NCBI RefSeq assembly: GCF_014905175.1
Contig: NC_057793.1
Location: forward strand, 3,658,001-3,722,000
Reading direction: 5' to 3'
From: Aphidius gifuensis
Taxonomy: Eukaryota; Arthropoda; Insecta; Hymenoptera; Braconidae
DNA length: 64,000 bases
A program made the position numbers and the translations under genes. Of this stretch, positions 50,960 through 62,100 are shown one piece after another. The notes under the pieces were generated by a model that saw only the letters and a program-made list of their open reading frames with translations, made no database searches and was not told the DNA's origin. Position 1 is the first letter of the stretch. Each line of letters opens with the position of its first letter.

Positions 50960-51580
50960 ATTATTTGAACAATAATCTTTTGTCAATTGCATCTTTTGTC
51001 AATACATCTATTTTCCAGAAGTTGGCATTCATAATAAAACATTTGCAATTATAACTCATTAAAAAATATGCTTTTATTCATAACAAAAATAAGGAAAATT
51101 TAAAAATACATTTAATTTTTATTTTCACAGGAAATGAAATGTATAAATAAAAGAAAAAAAAATTATTAAGTTATCATAAAAATAAGATGACAAAAAGAGA
51201 AAAATAAAGTCAATATTTATTGAATATTTTTTCAGATAATTTTTAACGTAAACAAATATGCAAATATATACAACAATACTATGTTTAATGATGCATATGA
51301 ATGAATTATGCCAAGTGATTCTAAGAAATTAATAAAAAGTACAGCTGTTGATGATGATTATACTTTTGTATAACCCAACAATAGCTCAAATTTTATTCTG
51401 TGTATTCTTAAGAGTAATTAAATTGTTCTTAAACTAAGAAAAAATTCCTAAGAAAAAACTTGAAATGACAGTTTTTTTTTTCAACTTTTTGATCAGTTAA
51501 AATACGAGTTAACTCGTAAAATTTTATAGTTTAAATTGACTTTTAACTAAGTTAAATTACTTGTTGAAAATTTTAAGGTT
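50960..51580. other. AT-rich upstream region of maltase E
   Basis: Non-coding. No GATA-type pair like that of A and B is seen close to the promoter, and no other feature is recognised. Confidence 0.55.
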
Positions 51581-51583
51581 GTT

Positions 51584-53055
51584 GAAATTGTCCCATTGGT
51601 ATATAATGTTCTTGTTGGATCACTTGAAGTTTGTTTGAAAACCGTCAAGACCAGTTCGATATCAAACTGATTCAATTGTTTAATTCTACTGCATTTATGT
51701 CAACCTCATCTCTTTGCTATTTGTCTAACACATTTAATATCAAATATCAATACAATTGAATGATTATTACACAACTGTTGTGTAATCTTCTTTTGGAATT
51801 GAGACATTATTTTATAATGTTCTTAAAATCTTTGATAATCAATAAGACATTGAGTCCAGTTATAAAAATAAACTTAAAGAAAATATTCAATATCAAACTT
51901 ATAATATTTCAAAACTAATAGTACGACCTCAAAGCTCGTATAAATTTCAGTAAGTATATAAAACTTTTTTTTTTTTTGCTTTCTTTTATTTATTTTACTC
52001 AAACAAAAATCAAAAAGTCTTCACTAACTTTTTTGAAATTCATAAGTTTTATTTTGATTTATTAAATATACATTTCAAGTTAAGGTTGATTCTGGAAATC
52101 TGAAATCGCAACAGATTTTTTTTTTTTTTATCTTATGTTTAAATGAAATAATTATCTACATTGTCAATTTTTTTCAATTTTTTTTTGTGTGGTTTTTTTG
52201 AGATATTTACTGTCAAAGTTCACAACTTTAACACGCAAGGTATAGGCGGTACATCATATTTTTATTAATAACTTTTTCAAAACGCAACAGAAAACGTTAA
52301 ATTTCTATCAGTTTGTAGTGCTAGAAAAGACAAATTTTTGATATAAATTTTTAGTATTTCGTCTGTTGCGTTTTAAAAATAAATAACTTTAAAATTCAAA
52401 AATTTCGCGAGAAGCGCAGCACACAGACATGAACACAAGCATGGTTTCAGTGTACGATGTAATCTTCGCTTGCTAGTGTGTAGCCACGCACACACATACT
52501 ACTAAAGAACTTAGTTTTTTCATCAGTGGCGCCACAAAAAATTTTAGGACACGGGAATAAAAAATAGCGTTATTGATATACGGGCCCTTCGTGGCATAAA
52601 TATTGGTTCGGTGATGCGACTGGGAATCAACCTTAAGTAATTTACTATTTAAATAATTTTTAAAAAATCTTAATTCATTTATTATGTAGTACAGTATTAA
52701 TTTTAAAACCATCAAAATTGGATCTATCAAAAATGTCAAGATGTCTTTCATCTGTTGATTAAACTCTTGACAATGATAATTAAAATATGGGCAGTTGTAA
52801 ATTTCTACATGTCCATGTGGAACCCTACATGACAGTTAACCAATCGTTTGATAGTTGTCATGTATCATTTACCATGAATTCATCTCTTCATACGTGACAA
52901 TCATCAAAACGTTTAATTGTTTTTTAAATACTACATTTAATATCACCAAGTGTTCTACAATCTGGATGATCAAATTCACTTGTAATAGTTGTTATGTCAC
53001 TATCACTATCTTTAAATCCACTTAGATAAGGCTGATGAGTTAATAAAATTTCTCA
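51584..53055 (-). pseudogene. P4: interrupted, decayed maltase relic
   Basis: There are two blocks of homology in correct order on the minus strand. Block 1 (about 51584-51990) matches codons from the RTPFQWD region back to the acid/base LTEAY region (the plus strand reads AGCTCGTATAAATTTCAGTA against B's TGCTCGTGTAAGCTTCGGTA). Block 2 (about 52655-53055) matches the DEPKI/EDSRF codons, the nucleophile site, QPDLN and the NGTRQPPNNW region, then after a further deletion of about 180 bp the DSDGDG loop. At the nucleophile site the relic reads D-G-F-K-I-N-T, with Asn at the catalytic Asp codon (52698-52696). About 660 bp separates the blocks where about 150 bp is expected, so about 0.5 kb was inserted. 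The frame is broken. Confidence 0.85.
52000..52650. mobile_element. Insertion of about 0.5 kb inside relic P4, possible transposon remnant
   Basis: DNA with no maltase homology between the two P4 blocks. It contains a perfect 13-bp inverted repeat AAAACGCAACAGA (52279-52291) and TCTGTTGCGTTTT (52362-52374), a GTGGCGCCAC palindrome near 52528-52537, and a less AT-rich right part (about 52405-52625). No transposase frame, clear terminal repeats or target-site duplication could be fixed, so class and exact limits are unknown. Confidence 0.4.
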
Positions 53056-53885
53056 GTATTATTGTTATGAAAAATCCTATGAAAAAAATATATATAAAAG
53101 AACAAATAAACACTTTATTGAGCTCTAATGTTTGATAAATTTTTTATATTATCAAATAACTCAAGTGTTTTTATAAAATATAATTATGAAGAAAAAAAAT
53201 TTATATTTATTTTAAAAATACTTGATAAGACAAAGTTATCTTGACATCCAAGATTATTATAAAAAGACAAATACAAAATAATTCAAGTAGCAAAAATCTC
53301 ATCAAAGCATAATTCAATAGAATTAAGTTTACTATTGAATTACTATCACTGGAAAATACCAACAGAACAATATTAAATTATACTTCTTAATGAGAAATTC
53401 AAATTGCGTTGAAACTTTTAGTCCAATTAATGGATACATCAATTTATATGACATAATTTTATTTCACGTATATCATCAAATTTAAATGTAATTAAATGTA
53501 AAATTTACAACAAACATTTTCAAATGTAAATGATGTAAGTATATATGATGTTTAAAAACTTTTTAGGTATTCAATAATATTGATTTTAATTATTTTAGTT
53601 TAAATTTCAAGTCAATGTTCTTAAATAAGATTGAAATTAAATAAATTTAATTTGTTTAAAAATATTTTATTGAATATCTTTCAATTTTTAATTAATAATA
53701 AAAATCAAAAAATTAATAAATTCTATTTAAATATTGTATTTAATAGAATCAATATAAAATTTAATTTATATTTTATTAAATGTTTTTTGACCTATATATT
53801 ATCATTAATATTCAATTTTTAATTAAAAATAGTAATATTATATTTATTAATTTTTTTAATTGATAAAAAAATTATTTATTTAATC

Positions 53886-54880
53886 ATGATAAAAAAACTG
53901 CAGCAGCACCAGGTAACTTTACAAAAGTTAAACTTTTACTGAAAGGCATCACAGAGTAAATGCTGTATACAGTTGCCAGTAATGTTTAAAGAGTTTTTTT
54001 TTTTTTTTATTAATTTATTATAACCGACAAACTGCTGCTTAAATTAATTAATGATATTACACATAATATTTTTATCAACTTTTTTAACAACAACAACAAC
54101 TGCTATTATTTTGTATAAAAAATAACTTTTGTTGATCAATAATTAATAATTTCATGATATTTTAATTATAAAAATTTTATAATATATTTTTTTATTTTTA
54201 TATTCAGTAAAATTGCAAGTTTTATAATTTGAATGAAACAAATAATCTATTGAAAAATTATTTATTGAAAAAAAGCATTTGTTCTCACAGGATCACATGA
54301 GTTTTATAATGATAACGATCAAATCCAGTATTGAAACCAGCTGGATCAACAGTTTAACTGAATGATAAAAAATGGAAAAAGAAAAAAAAAAAAAAATTTC
54401 ATTCCAATTTCATCACTATTGTAAACAATGACAATACCGAGTAAAATTGTTGCAGGCATTGTTAACTGATCGCCTCTTGTTGAACCAAATTTTATTCCAG
54501 CACAGTGATTATCATGATTTAGTTGATAACGTTTTATTGTAGCTTTAAACCAGTGGTTGATACTTTGTTTAAAATCAATCAGACGTGATTGATTATTTAA
54601 ATTACCTGTAAAAATAAAATGATAAATTTTTAAACAGCATCGTAATTTTTTATTAGTATATGCTTTCAAAATATATATTAGTAAAATCAGTATAGTATCA
54701 TATTCAAAGTCAATTATTAAACCAACATAAATTTTTGATATACAAAATGAGCTTATATTTAAAGTTCAGTTAAGTATTCAAGTTGTAATACCATTCTCCA
54801 GTATCATCACCATCATCATCTTTAAAACTTTAGAGATAAATATATCTATCAGTTATATTATCATCAACAACTAGAGTAAT
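53886..54880 (-). pseudogene. P5: maltase relic lacking the catalytic core
   Basis: A minus-strand relic. The 3' end at 53886-53920 matches the C-terminal PGAASLIL codons. The stretch 54200-54350 matches NPNYK to the NAGP region. The stretch 54390-54669 is an open stretch clearly homologous to E from EAY through FMF-TGLNNHSS, LDFKRSID, NHDN, DQ-SM and YNGDEIGM; it keeps NHDN but shows Lys at the acid/base Glu codon (54666-54664). After only about 20 bp it jumps to N-terminal codons (54688-54850: ISNFTD back to the DGDG loop and FKD). Roughly 580 bp encoding about residues 88-288, including the nucleophile, is absent. An A-run near 54373-54396 and many stops complete the inactivation. Confidence 0.92.
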
Positions 54881-54889
54881 CACGTTTAT

Positions 54890-55950
54890 TTCTATACTTA
54901 CATATCCATTATTTTAAATTAATTATTAAGCAGACAAGAATTCTTTTCACAAATTAAATATTTTTAGAATAATTATTTGAATTTTTCATGTGAAATTATT
55001 CATATGAAAATAGATTGATAATTAATGTCTGCAAATACCAAAAAGCATTAAAAATAATTTTGATTTTATAGATATAAAAATAATAATAATAATTTATTAT
55101 TTTTAGAAAAAATTAAATAATCATATATTTATTTTAGTTGTTTAAAAATTAAGCATTTTAGATGAACTTTTGTCTGGATGATGTTGAGTATATTTAATCC
55201 AACAGTATAAAGTTGGTAAAAGTGATATTGAGAAATCACTATTGTAACTTTTATCGTTATAATAAATAATTCAATTGGTTGAGAGGCAGAGAACATAGTG
55301 AACTCATCGGTTCGACGCCTGCCATATCCAGTAGCAACTTTATATATGTATATTCATCACAATTACCAACTATACTCAGTTTGGCAAATCGCCTTTGGCT
55401 ACGTTATTCATTCAAGCATCGATATTACGTTTGGTATTCATTGTTTGTTGATTGATTGCTAAGCGATGTCATGAACGTTAAATTCATTTATATATATTTG
55501 TATCATAAGCATCAAAGTATCATCATTGTTTGTATTTGCCATATTTATTTATGCCTCAGTTACCAAAATTGAATTATAAAATGTTTATTTTTGTTCAAAT
55601 TTCAATTAAAAATTATTTTTTTTTAAAATATAAAATTATTGATTATATAAATGTCATTTTTTCAACTTCATAATTCATATAAATTCACTAAAAAAAAATT
55701 ATGTCTATCAATCTATTTAAATTAATTTAAAACATTTGACCTCGTTATTACATGCAAATATAATTTTTTTCACGTAATAATGTATTGAATTTAATAAATC
55801 AATTTTTATATTTGAATTTTTTTTAAGTCTTCATAAAAAAAATTATTAAAATATTGTCTTTAATTTTGAAAGACAATTTTATTATTTTAAATATTAATAG
55901 TAATTTTAATTTATAAAATTTATATATAGCTATTATATTTTATTATGAAA
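54890..55950. other. AT-rich spacer between relics P5 and P6
   Basis: No coding region. A possible tRNA-derived element is listed separately. A weak similarity to C-terminal maltase codons near 55190-55205 is too short to call. Confidence 0.5.
55275..55325 (+). other. tRNA-like A and B box pair, possible SINE remnant
   Basis: TTGGTTGAGAGG (about 55275-55286) resembles a pol III A box and GGTTCGACGCC (55309-55319) is a near-perfect B box. They are about 33 bp apart start to start, shorter than in an ordinary tRNA gene, and no full cloverleaf or acceptor stem was found. A decayed tRNA-derived retroelement or tRNA fossil is likelier than a working tRNA. Confidence 0.35.
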
Positions 55951-55959
55951 ATTATAATA

Positions 55960-56140
55960 ATGTCAGTGAACTTTAAAATTTCATAGCCAAAGTCAGACAT
56001 TGGACTTACGTAAAATACAGAAATCCATATTGCACTCACGTAGGGATCGACTAAGTGTGAGAGCTAACTGGCAATGTTATTTAAGTCACTCACACCATCA
56101 TCTTTTATAAAACTACCTTGATACATTTTGTGTTATTCTT
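55960..56140 (-). pseudogene. P6: N-terminal maltase fragment
   Basis: About 180 bp strongly similar to the N-terminal coding region of E and B, covering ITNFTD, MVDFGYDI, the S-P-I-Y-x-S-P motif and the DGDG-GDLNG loop (the plus strand reads ATAGCCAAAGTCAGACATTG against E's ATAGCCAAAATCAACCATTG). Small indels and stops break the frame. No C-terminal counterpart is evident nearby. It is the outermost recognised member of the array on this side. Confidence 0.88.
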
Positions 56141-56149
56141 GTTTTGATT

Positions 56150-59100
56150 TATTTATTTATTTTGTACATTTGCTGACAACAGCAATACAACTTACATAAA
56201 AGTAAATTTAAAAATAAAAATAACCAACAATAATGACAATTGACTTTACTCAATTTTATTATTTCGATTTTTAAAATAAACTTGCAAAAATTTAGTTAGA
56301 AAAAAAATAATAATAATCTTGTTATCTATAAATATTATACAAAAATATTTTGTACATGCGAAAAAAATTTTTTTTTTTGTTTTTCATCAAAATTATTTAT
56401 GAAAAATATATTTTATCGTTTGAAATAGAAAAAAAAAATTTCTTTATATTAAGTATACACATAAAAACTCAATTCAAGATATTGGATTTTACTTTTATAC
56501 TTGTATATTTATATCTTTTCTTTTATCTTATGTCACACGCTCAACAAAACAAACATTGCTTCGATTTCCGATTTGAAAATGTCTGCTTCTTGAAGAATAA
56601 CGCATTTCATTGGATATTGAAAACTGTAAAATCCTTTGAATTCATGTTTTTTTTTTTTTTGCTAACCCTCGGTTCAAATCATTTTTTTTTTTTTTCTCCT
56701 TCTCTATTTTTTTTTACTTTACGATTTTTGTTTTTTATCACTTGTTTTTTATTTTTTTTCTCACTTTAAACTCTCAGACCTTTGTCAAAGAAAAAATGAA
56801 ATTTAAAAGGAATAAAATCACAGTTACAAATATATTTTTTAGTTGATGGTGTTGCTGAATAGTCGAACTGTACATGTAAGCTGACATATGATTTTTGTTA
56901 TGTCCCTGACAGAAGCTGATGGCAAGCCGGTGTGTATCAGTTTTTATTTCAAGGATAAATTATTTTAAAAGGCAATTCTTACTCATGATGTTGAAATTGA
57001 TTATTAATTTTATATTATTATCATTATGTCTGTCTTTATGTTTGTTTATAAATTTTAAAATAAAAACATAAATAATGAATCGCGTGTTGAGAAAAGTAAT
57101 GCGTGCCAGTTTAGTGATATCGTATTTTGTCTAATTATGGATCACAGCTATAGGTCACATTTTTTTTCACCACTTATATTAAGTAATTTCTTACATGGAA
57201 TTTTTTACGCTCAACAGAGTTAAAGAGAAAAGAATGAATTTTAAAAAATAACAAACTAAAAGGCAACGAAAAAAAATATATAAAGATTTTTTAAAAAAGT
57301 TTTAAGAAAGATTGAAATTACGAAACCTTGCAAGTCAATAAAGTTGGCAGGAGTGTTTTTTTTTTTTTTTTGTTTAGCCTATAGAAACGACCTAATTATT
57401 TTTCAAAAGATAAACAATTTTTTTATTTTAATTAATAAACGAGATTGATACTAATGAGAAGATTATAGACTTAAAACATCAAAACTTTTTTGAATTAAAA
57501 AAAGTATAATGGTTACCAATATTAATCAAGTTGTAAATGTACTTTGGAGTTTAAGGTCAAACTAATATAATTTTCTAAAATTATTAAAGATTGATGAAAG
57601 TTTTGGGGGATATGCTTGTGAATCTTTACAAGTCCAATTCATATTATCTTGAGTCTTTAAGCCTTCTCATAAGAATGAAGGCAGTTAAAACTATATACCT
57701 CTCTACAATTTACGAGTGTAATTAACTTTTCCTTGTTATTAAACCTGGTTACTGTTTGAAATCGCCTGTTTCCTCTCTCATATCTCGGTATATGTTTTTT
57801 CATTTAACATTTCATTTGTTCATTTATATTTTTTAACTACCTCATTTTAGTAACTTTTTTTTTTTTCTTTATTTTATGTCAAAACTTGTACAACACAAAA
57901 ATCACAACTAAGAATAATTCATTATCTTTTTATAATATTTATAAGAGCTATGAAAAATATATAAATATATAATTTAAAATATAATTTATAAAAAAAACTT
58001 GAAATAACTTTTTAATCAATTTTTTTTTTTATTTTTTTATATTAATTAAATAGCAAGTATGACATTTTAATAGAAAAAAAAATGCCCATTGAAAGTTGTG
58101 TTTGAAGTAAATCTAATGAAGATAAAAAATAAAAATAAAGACTATTTTTTATGAACGATTTTGTGGCGATGATGAAACTCATTAAAAGTACGTGTTTAGT
58201 AGTGGCATTTGCTTTTTTGCCAAAAGGATCCTTAACTATATTTACAAGGAAACGTTGAAAAGACGGATATTACACCAGATACTTGTCGACGTTGAAAGTC
58301 ATCAAGATGATACATTGAAATTATACATGTATTTTATCAGTCAGGAACCTGATATTTTCTTTTGATAAAATTAATAAGCACCTTACACATAAAAAAAAAA
58401 ACAAAAAATAACTCTAAACAATGTTATATATTTTAATAAAAAAGAAAAAAAAATAAATAAAGAAGATTTCCATTTGGTAGAGTTGCTCGTTATAATTCAC
58501 TTTGTTGATAAAACTTGGCTGCAATTTAAATCCTAAAGCTGTAAAACAAAAATAAATATATATTAATTGAAAAAAAAAATAATAAAAATATAAAGGTATG
58601 AAAATAAAAAAAATAAACAGCCTCGTTGAGTGGCCAAAATATTAATTTCTTTGATGAATATATAAAATATATATACATTATGTTTAAAAAAAAATAAAAA
58701 GTATAATAAATAGTACTGGCTCGCCCTTAATATCGTTAAAATAATTAGAAAGCACAATTTTGTATTCAATGGCGTGCGACGCTTTAAGCAGAAAGAGTGT
58801 GTATATATTTAAAAAAATATATTAGAATGAGGAAGAGAAAAACTTGAGTAGGAGTGTATATACAGCTCTTGTATACAGCTCTTGTAGAAACATACATATT
58901 TTTGTTTGTGTTGAAGAGGGTAGTGTATAAGGGTTAAAAATAAAGAGTGAGAGAAGCTTGTAGTTAGTCGACGGATGGTTATAATTAAAATGGGCTCGCT
59001 AGGTTGGCTGTGAAACGTGGTAAACCACTATGAAACGCGTAGTCTACGCACGCATTTCTACCACTACACTTGGTGTGGTTACTCGTCATCCATATTTTAT

Positions 59101-62100
59101 TTTACTGGCAGTCTAACGACTTGGATTTTAAGTAATTCCTGGAGTTAGCCATTTAACTCTTACCCAACATTTTTTTTTTTTTATATCTTTTTTCTTTCGT
59201 GACACTCTTTTTGCCATCTCGTATATATTTTTTTATTTTATTTTTTCATCATTTTGAAGGGGGATAAGATTTTCCAGCTCATGTTGGTTCAACGGAAAAA
59301 TTCCATTTGACATAAAAAAAAGAAAAAAAAAAATGGAGAAAAAAAATTTATATATATATTTTTTTTTTTATATGTAGGAAAATTTTTATCTGACCTCGTT
59401 GGATTCGGAGAGTAAGTACTTGAGGCTTTTACGTGTTCTGAACTTAAAAAATATGTTTAATAAAAAAAAAGGAAAAAAAAAAAAATCTTATCGATACTTC
59501 TTGGAGTAAATATTATGTTGGGTAATAAAGATATCACTTGTCAATATACTCATACTCGTTTTATCATGTATATCTTTAAAATATTTTATTTATCTTTTCT
59601 TGTATTTATTTTATATATATTTTTTTTAATTTAACATTTGTTATTAACTCAGTATATAAGAATTAAGTATATATGTATACATAGAAATCCGTATGGCATT
59701 ACTCCTGGCTTTTAAGATAATTCCATAAATTATTCTTGAAGATGGAAGGTAAGACACCTATTCACATTGGTTAGTTTCATTAAAATGCAAACTGAAGGTA
59801 AAGAGATGAAGACAGGAAAAGTGAGAAAGCAAAGTATGTTTAATTTCTATCCTTTTATTCCCTTTTTTTCTCTCTCATCTCATTTTGTCATAATAAATTC
59901 TAACAAAACTTCTGATTAACGATATACCACATTTATTTTTTTTTAATTTTAAATTATCATTTTATTAATTCAAATCTGCGATCCTTCTTTGCGTCTTATC
60001 TCTTCAATAATACAAAAATTAAGAAGCTGAAATATTACAAGATTGTCTGATGTATATGCAGAGAGTAATTTCATTATTCTTAAAAACAATTATGCATATA
60101 TTGTAGACATTTGATGTTAAATACTTGCTAAATAGTTTTCTAAGTAGTTACAATTTTACATGTAGAAATGATCCTGACAATAAAAAAAAAAGTAGATAAC
60201 TTTAGAGGATATACTGGAATTAACTGAAGTAAAAAATTAAAAAGACAAAAATATCAACGAGATAAAATTATTTATTTATTTATTTATTTATAAGAATTAT
60301 TTATTTCTATTTTCTTAATTTATAAATAAAATTAAAAAATGATAATCAAAAATTGTCTTAATTAATTTTTATAAAAATAAAAATACAATGATTCTTGAAG
60401 AATTGTTAAAAATTAATTAAAATAATATAATAAAATTTCTGAAACTTTATTGATCATAAAATTAAAAAAAAAAGAAAAAAAAACAAATAATGTATTTAAA
60501 ATAATTATTTAAAATGGTTTTTTCAAGTATTTTTTTTATTTTTAATAAATATTAACGATTTTTTAAGTGTCTCATTAAAGTGCATGTCATCATTCGGCCA
60601 AAATAAAATTTTATGCATGCTGTATATTTTTTTTATTACTTAGCATTGGAACAAATTATATTTAAATTACACAAAATGAACATTTATACGCACAAGTTAT
60701 ATTATATAATTGAAAAATAATTTAAAAAAAACCATTGACTGTATGGAAAGTTTTACACAAAATAAAAAGGATACAATCTCTATTGTATGAAAAAAACTTT
60801 ACCTCAATTTAATTTATGGCTGATGTATATGTATTTTGCTCAAGTTGATAGGAAATTTCTTCGACTTTCCAACTATGCAAACGAATTAAAGATCTGTCAA
60901 CTCCTTTCTCAAATGCAAGCGTTCAAAGTTTAATCGAAAAATCCGGAAACCGATGTCTCTCGTCAATATCTTTAGAAATGTTTTTTTTTTTCCAAAAAAG
61001 AAAAAAATAATAATAGAAAAAAAAAAATAAATTCATAGCTTTATAAAAAATTCATATATATCAGTAAAGTGATAAAAAATAAAATTGAGATTTTTCAATT
61101 TTGATAAAGATTAAAATTACACACAAAAATTCATGATATTCATTTATGAGAATTTAAAATTATAATAAAATAAATAAAACAGCTTATAGTGAATATTAAA
61201 AATAATAAAATTAAAAAATTTTTTAAATTGTATAATGAATGAAAAAATAAAGTTGATATATTCGAGAAAAAAATCAAATTGGAAGTTTGTTGAGTGATGA
61301 AATCCAAAAGGTTGTAAAACATACATATACAGTAAATTTATTTCATGAAGCCTCATTGTTTTACAACCATAGTGAAGTTGTGGAGAAATACGAATATAAA
61401 ATGAGCTATAAATTATTTTCACGTAGGTAGTTTAAGTATCTTTCAAAAGTCAATTTACACACTACAAAATTTTAAAACTGTCTTACCATTTTGATGATCA
61501 AATTTTCATTCAGTATCTTCAATAAAATATATATAAAATTTCAAAGATTATTTATTTTATAAACACACATATATATATCGAGAAAATAGAAAACTATAGA
61601 CAAATAATTTAAGTTTGACTTAAAGTTTGGTTTTTATAAAGTCTCGAAAAGCATTTACAGCTTTTGAAAAGCTCTCAGAGGTCTCAGAAAATACTTACGG
61701 GTTTGAAAATCACTTACAGGTCTCATACAAATATAAAATATATACACTGTTAAAAATGTTGGTGACATTGCATGATAGAATTTAATATTTTTTATTTCGA
61801 TACTGAATTTAAACTCTATTAAATTTATAAACAAATTAAATGTAACTTTTTGCATTTTAGATTACATTTTATCATAATCAATAAAATATAAATATTATGC
61901 ATGACTTTTATAATAATATACTTTCAATATTTATTGAAGTGTATATTAATTTAATAAAGTTAAAAACAATTTTTTTTACTTCAACTATTTTCAAGTATTT
62001 TATTTTATTTTCTTAATTTCCTTCATTGCACACTGATAACAAATAAAAGACGACCAATAAATATTTCTGAATGTTGTTTTCTCAATCTTCTTCTTCAAAA

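Noticed and set aside
55185..55210. C-terminal end of relic P6
   Set aside because: Only about 17 bases resemble the C-terminal codons of maltase E, which is too little in AT-rich DNA.
56350..56769. 139-residue open frame
   Set aside because: Phe-rich translation of long T-runs, with no recognisable domain.
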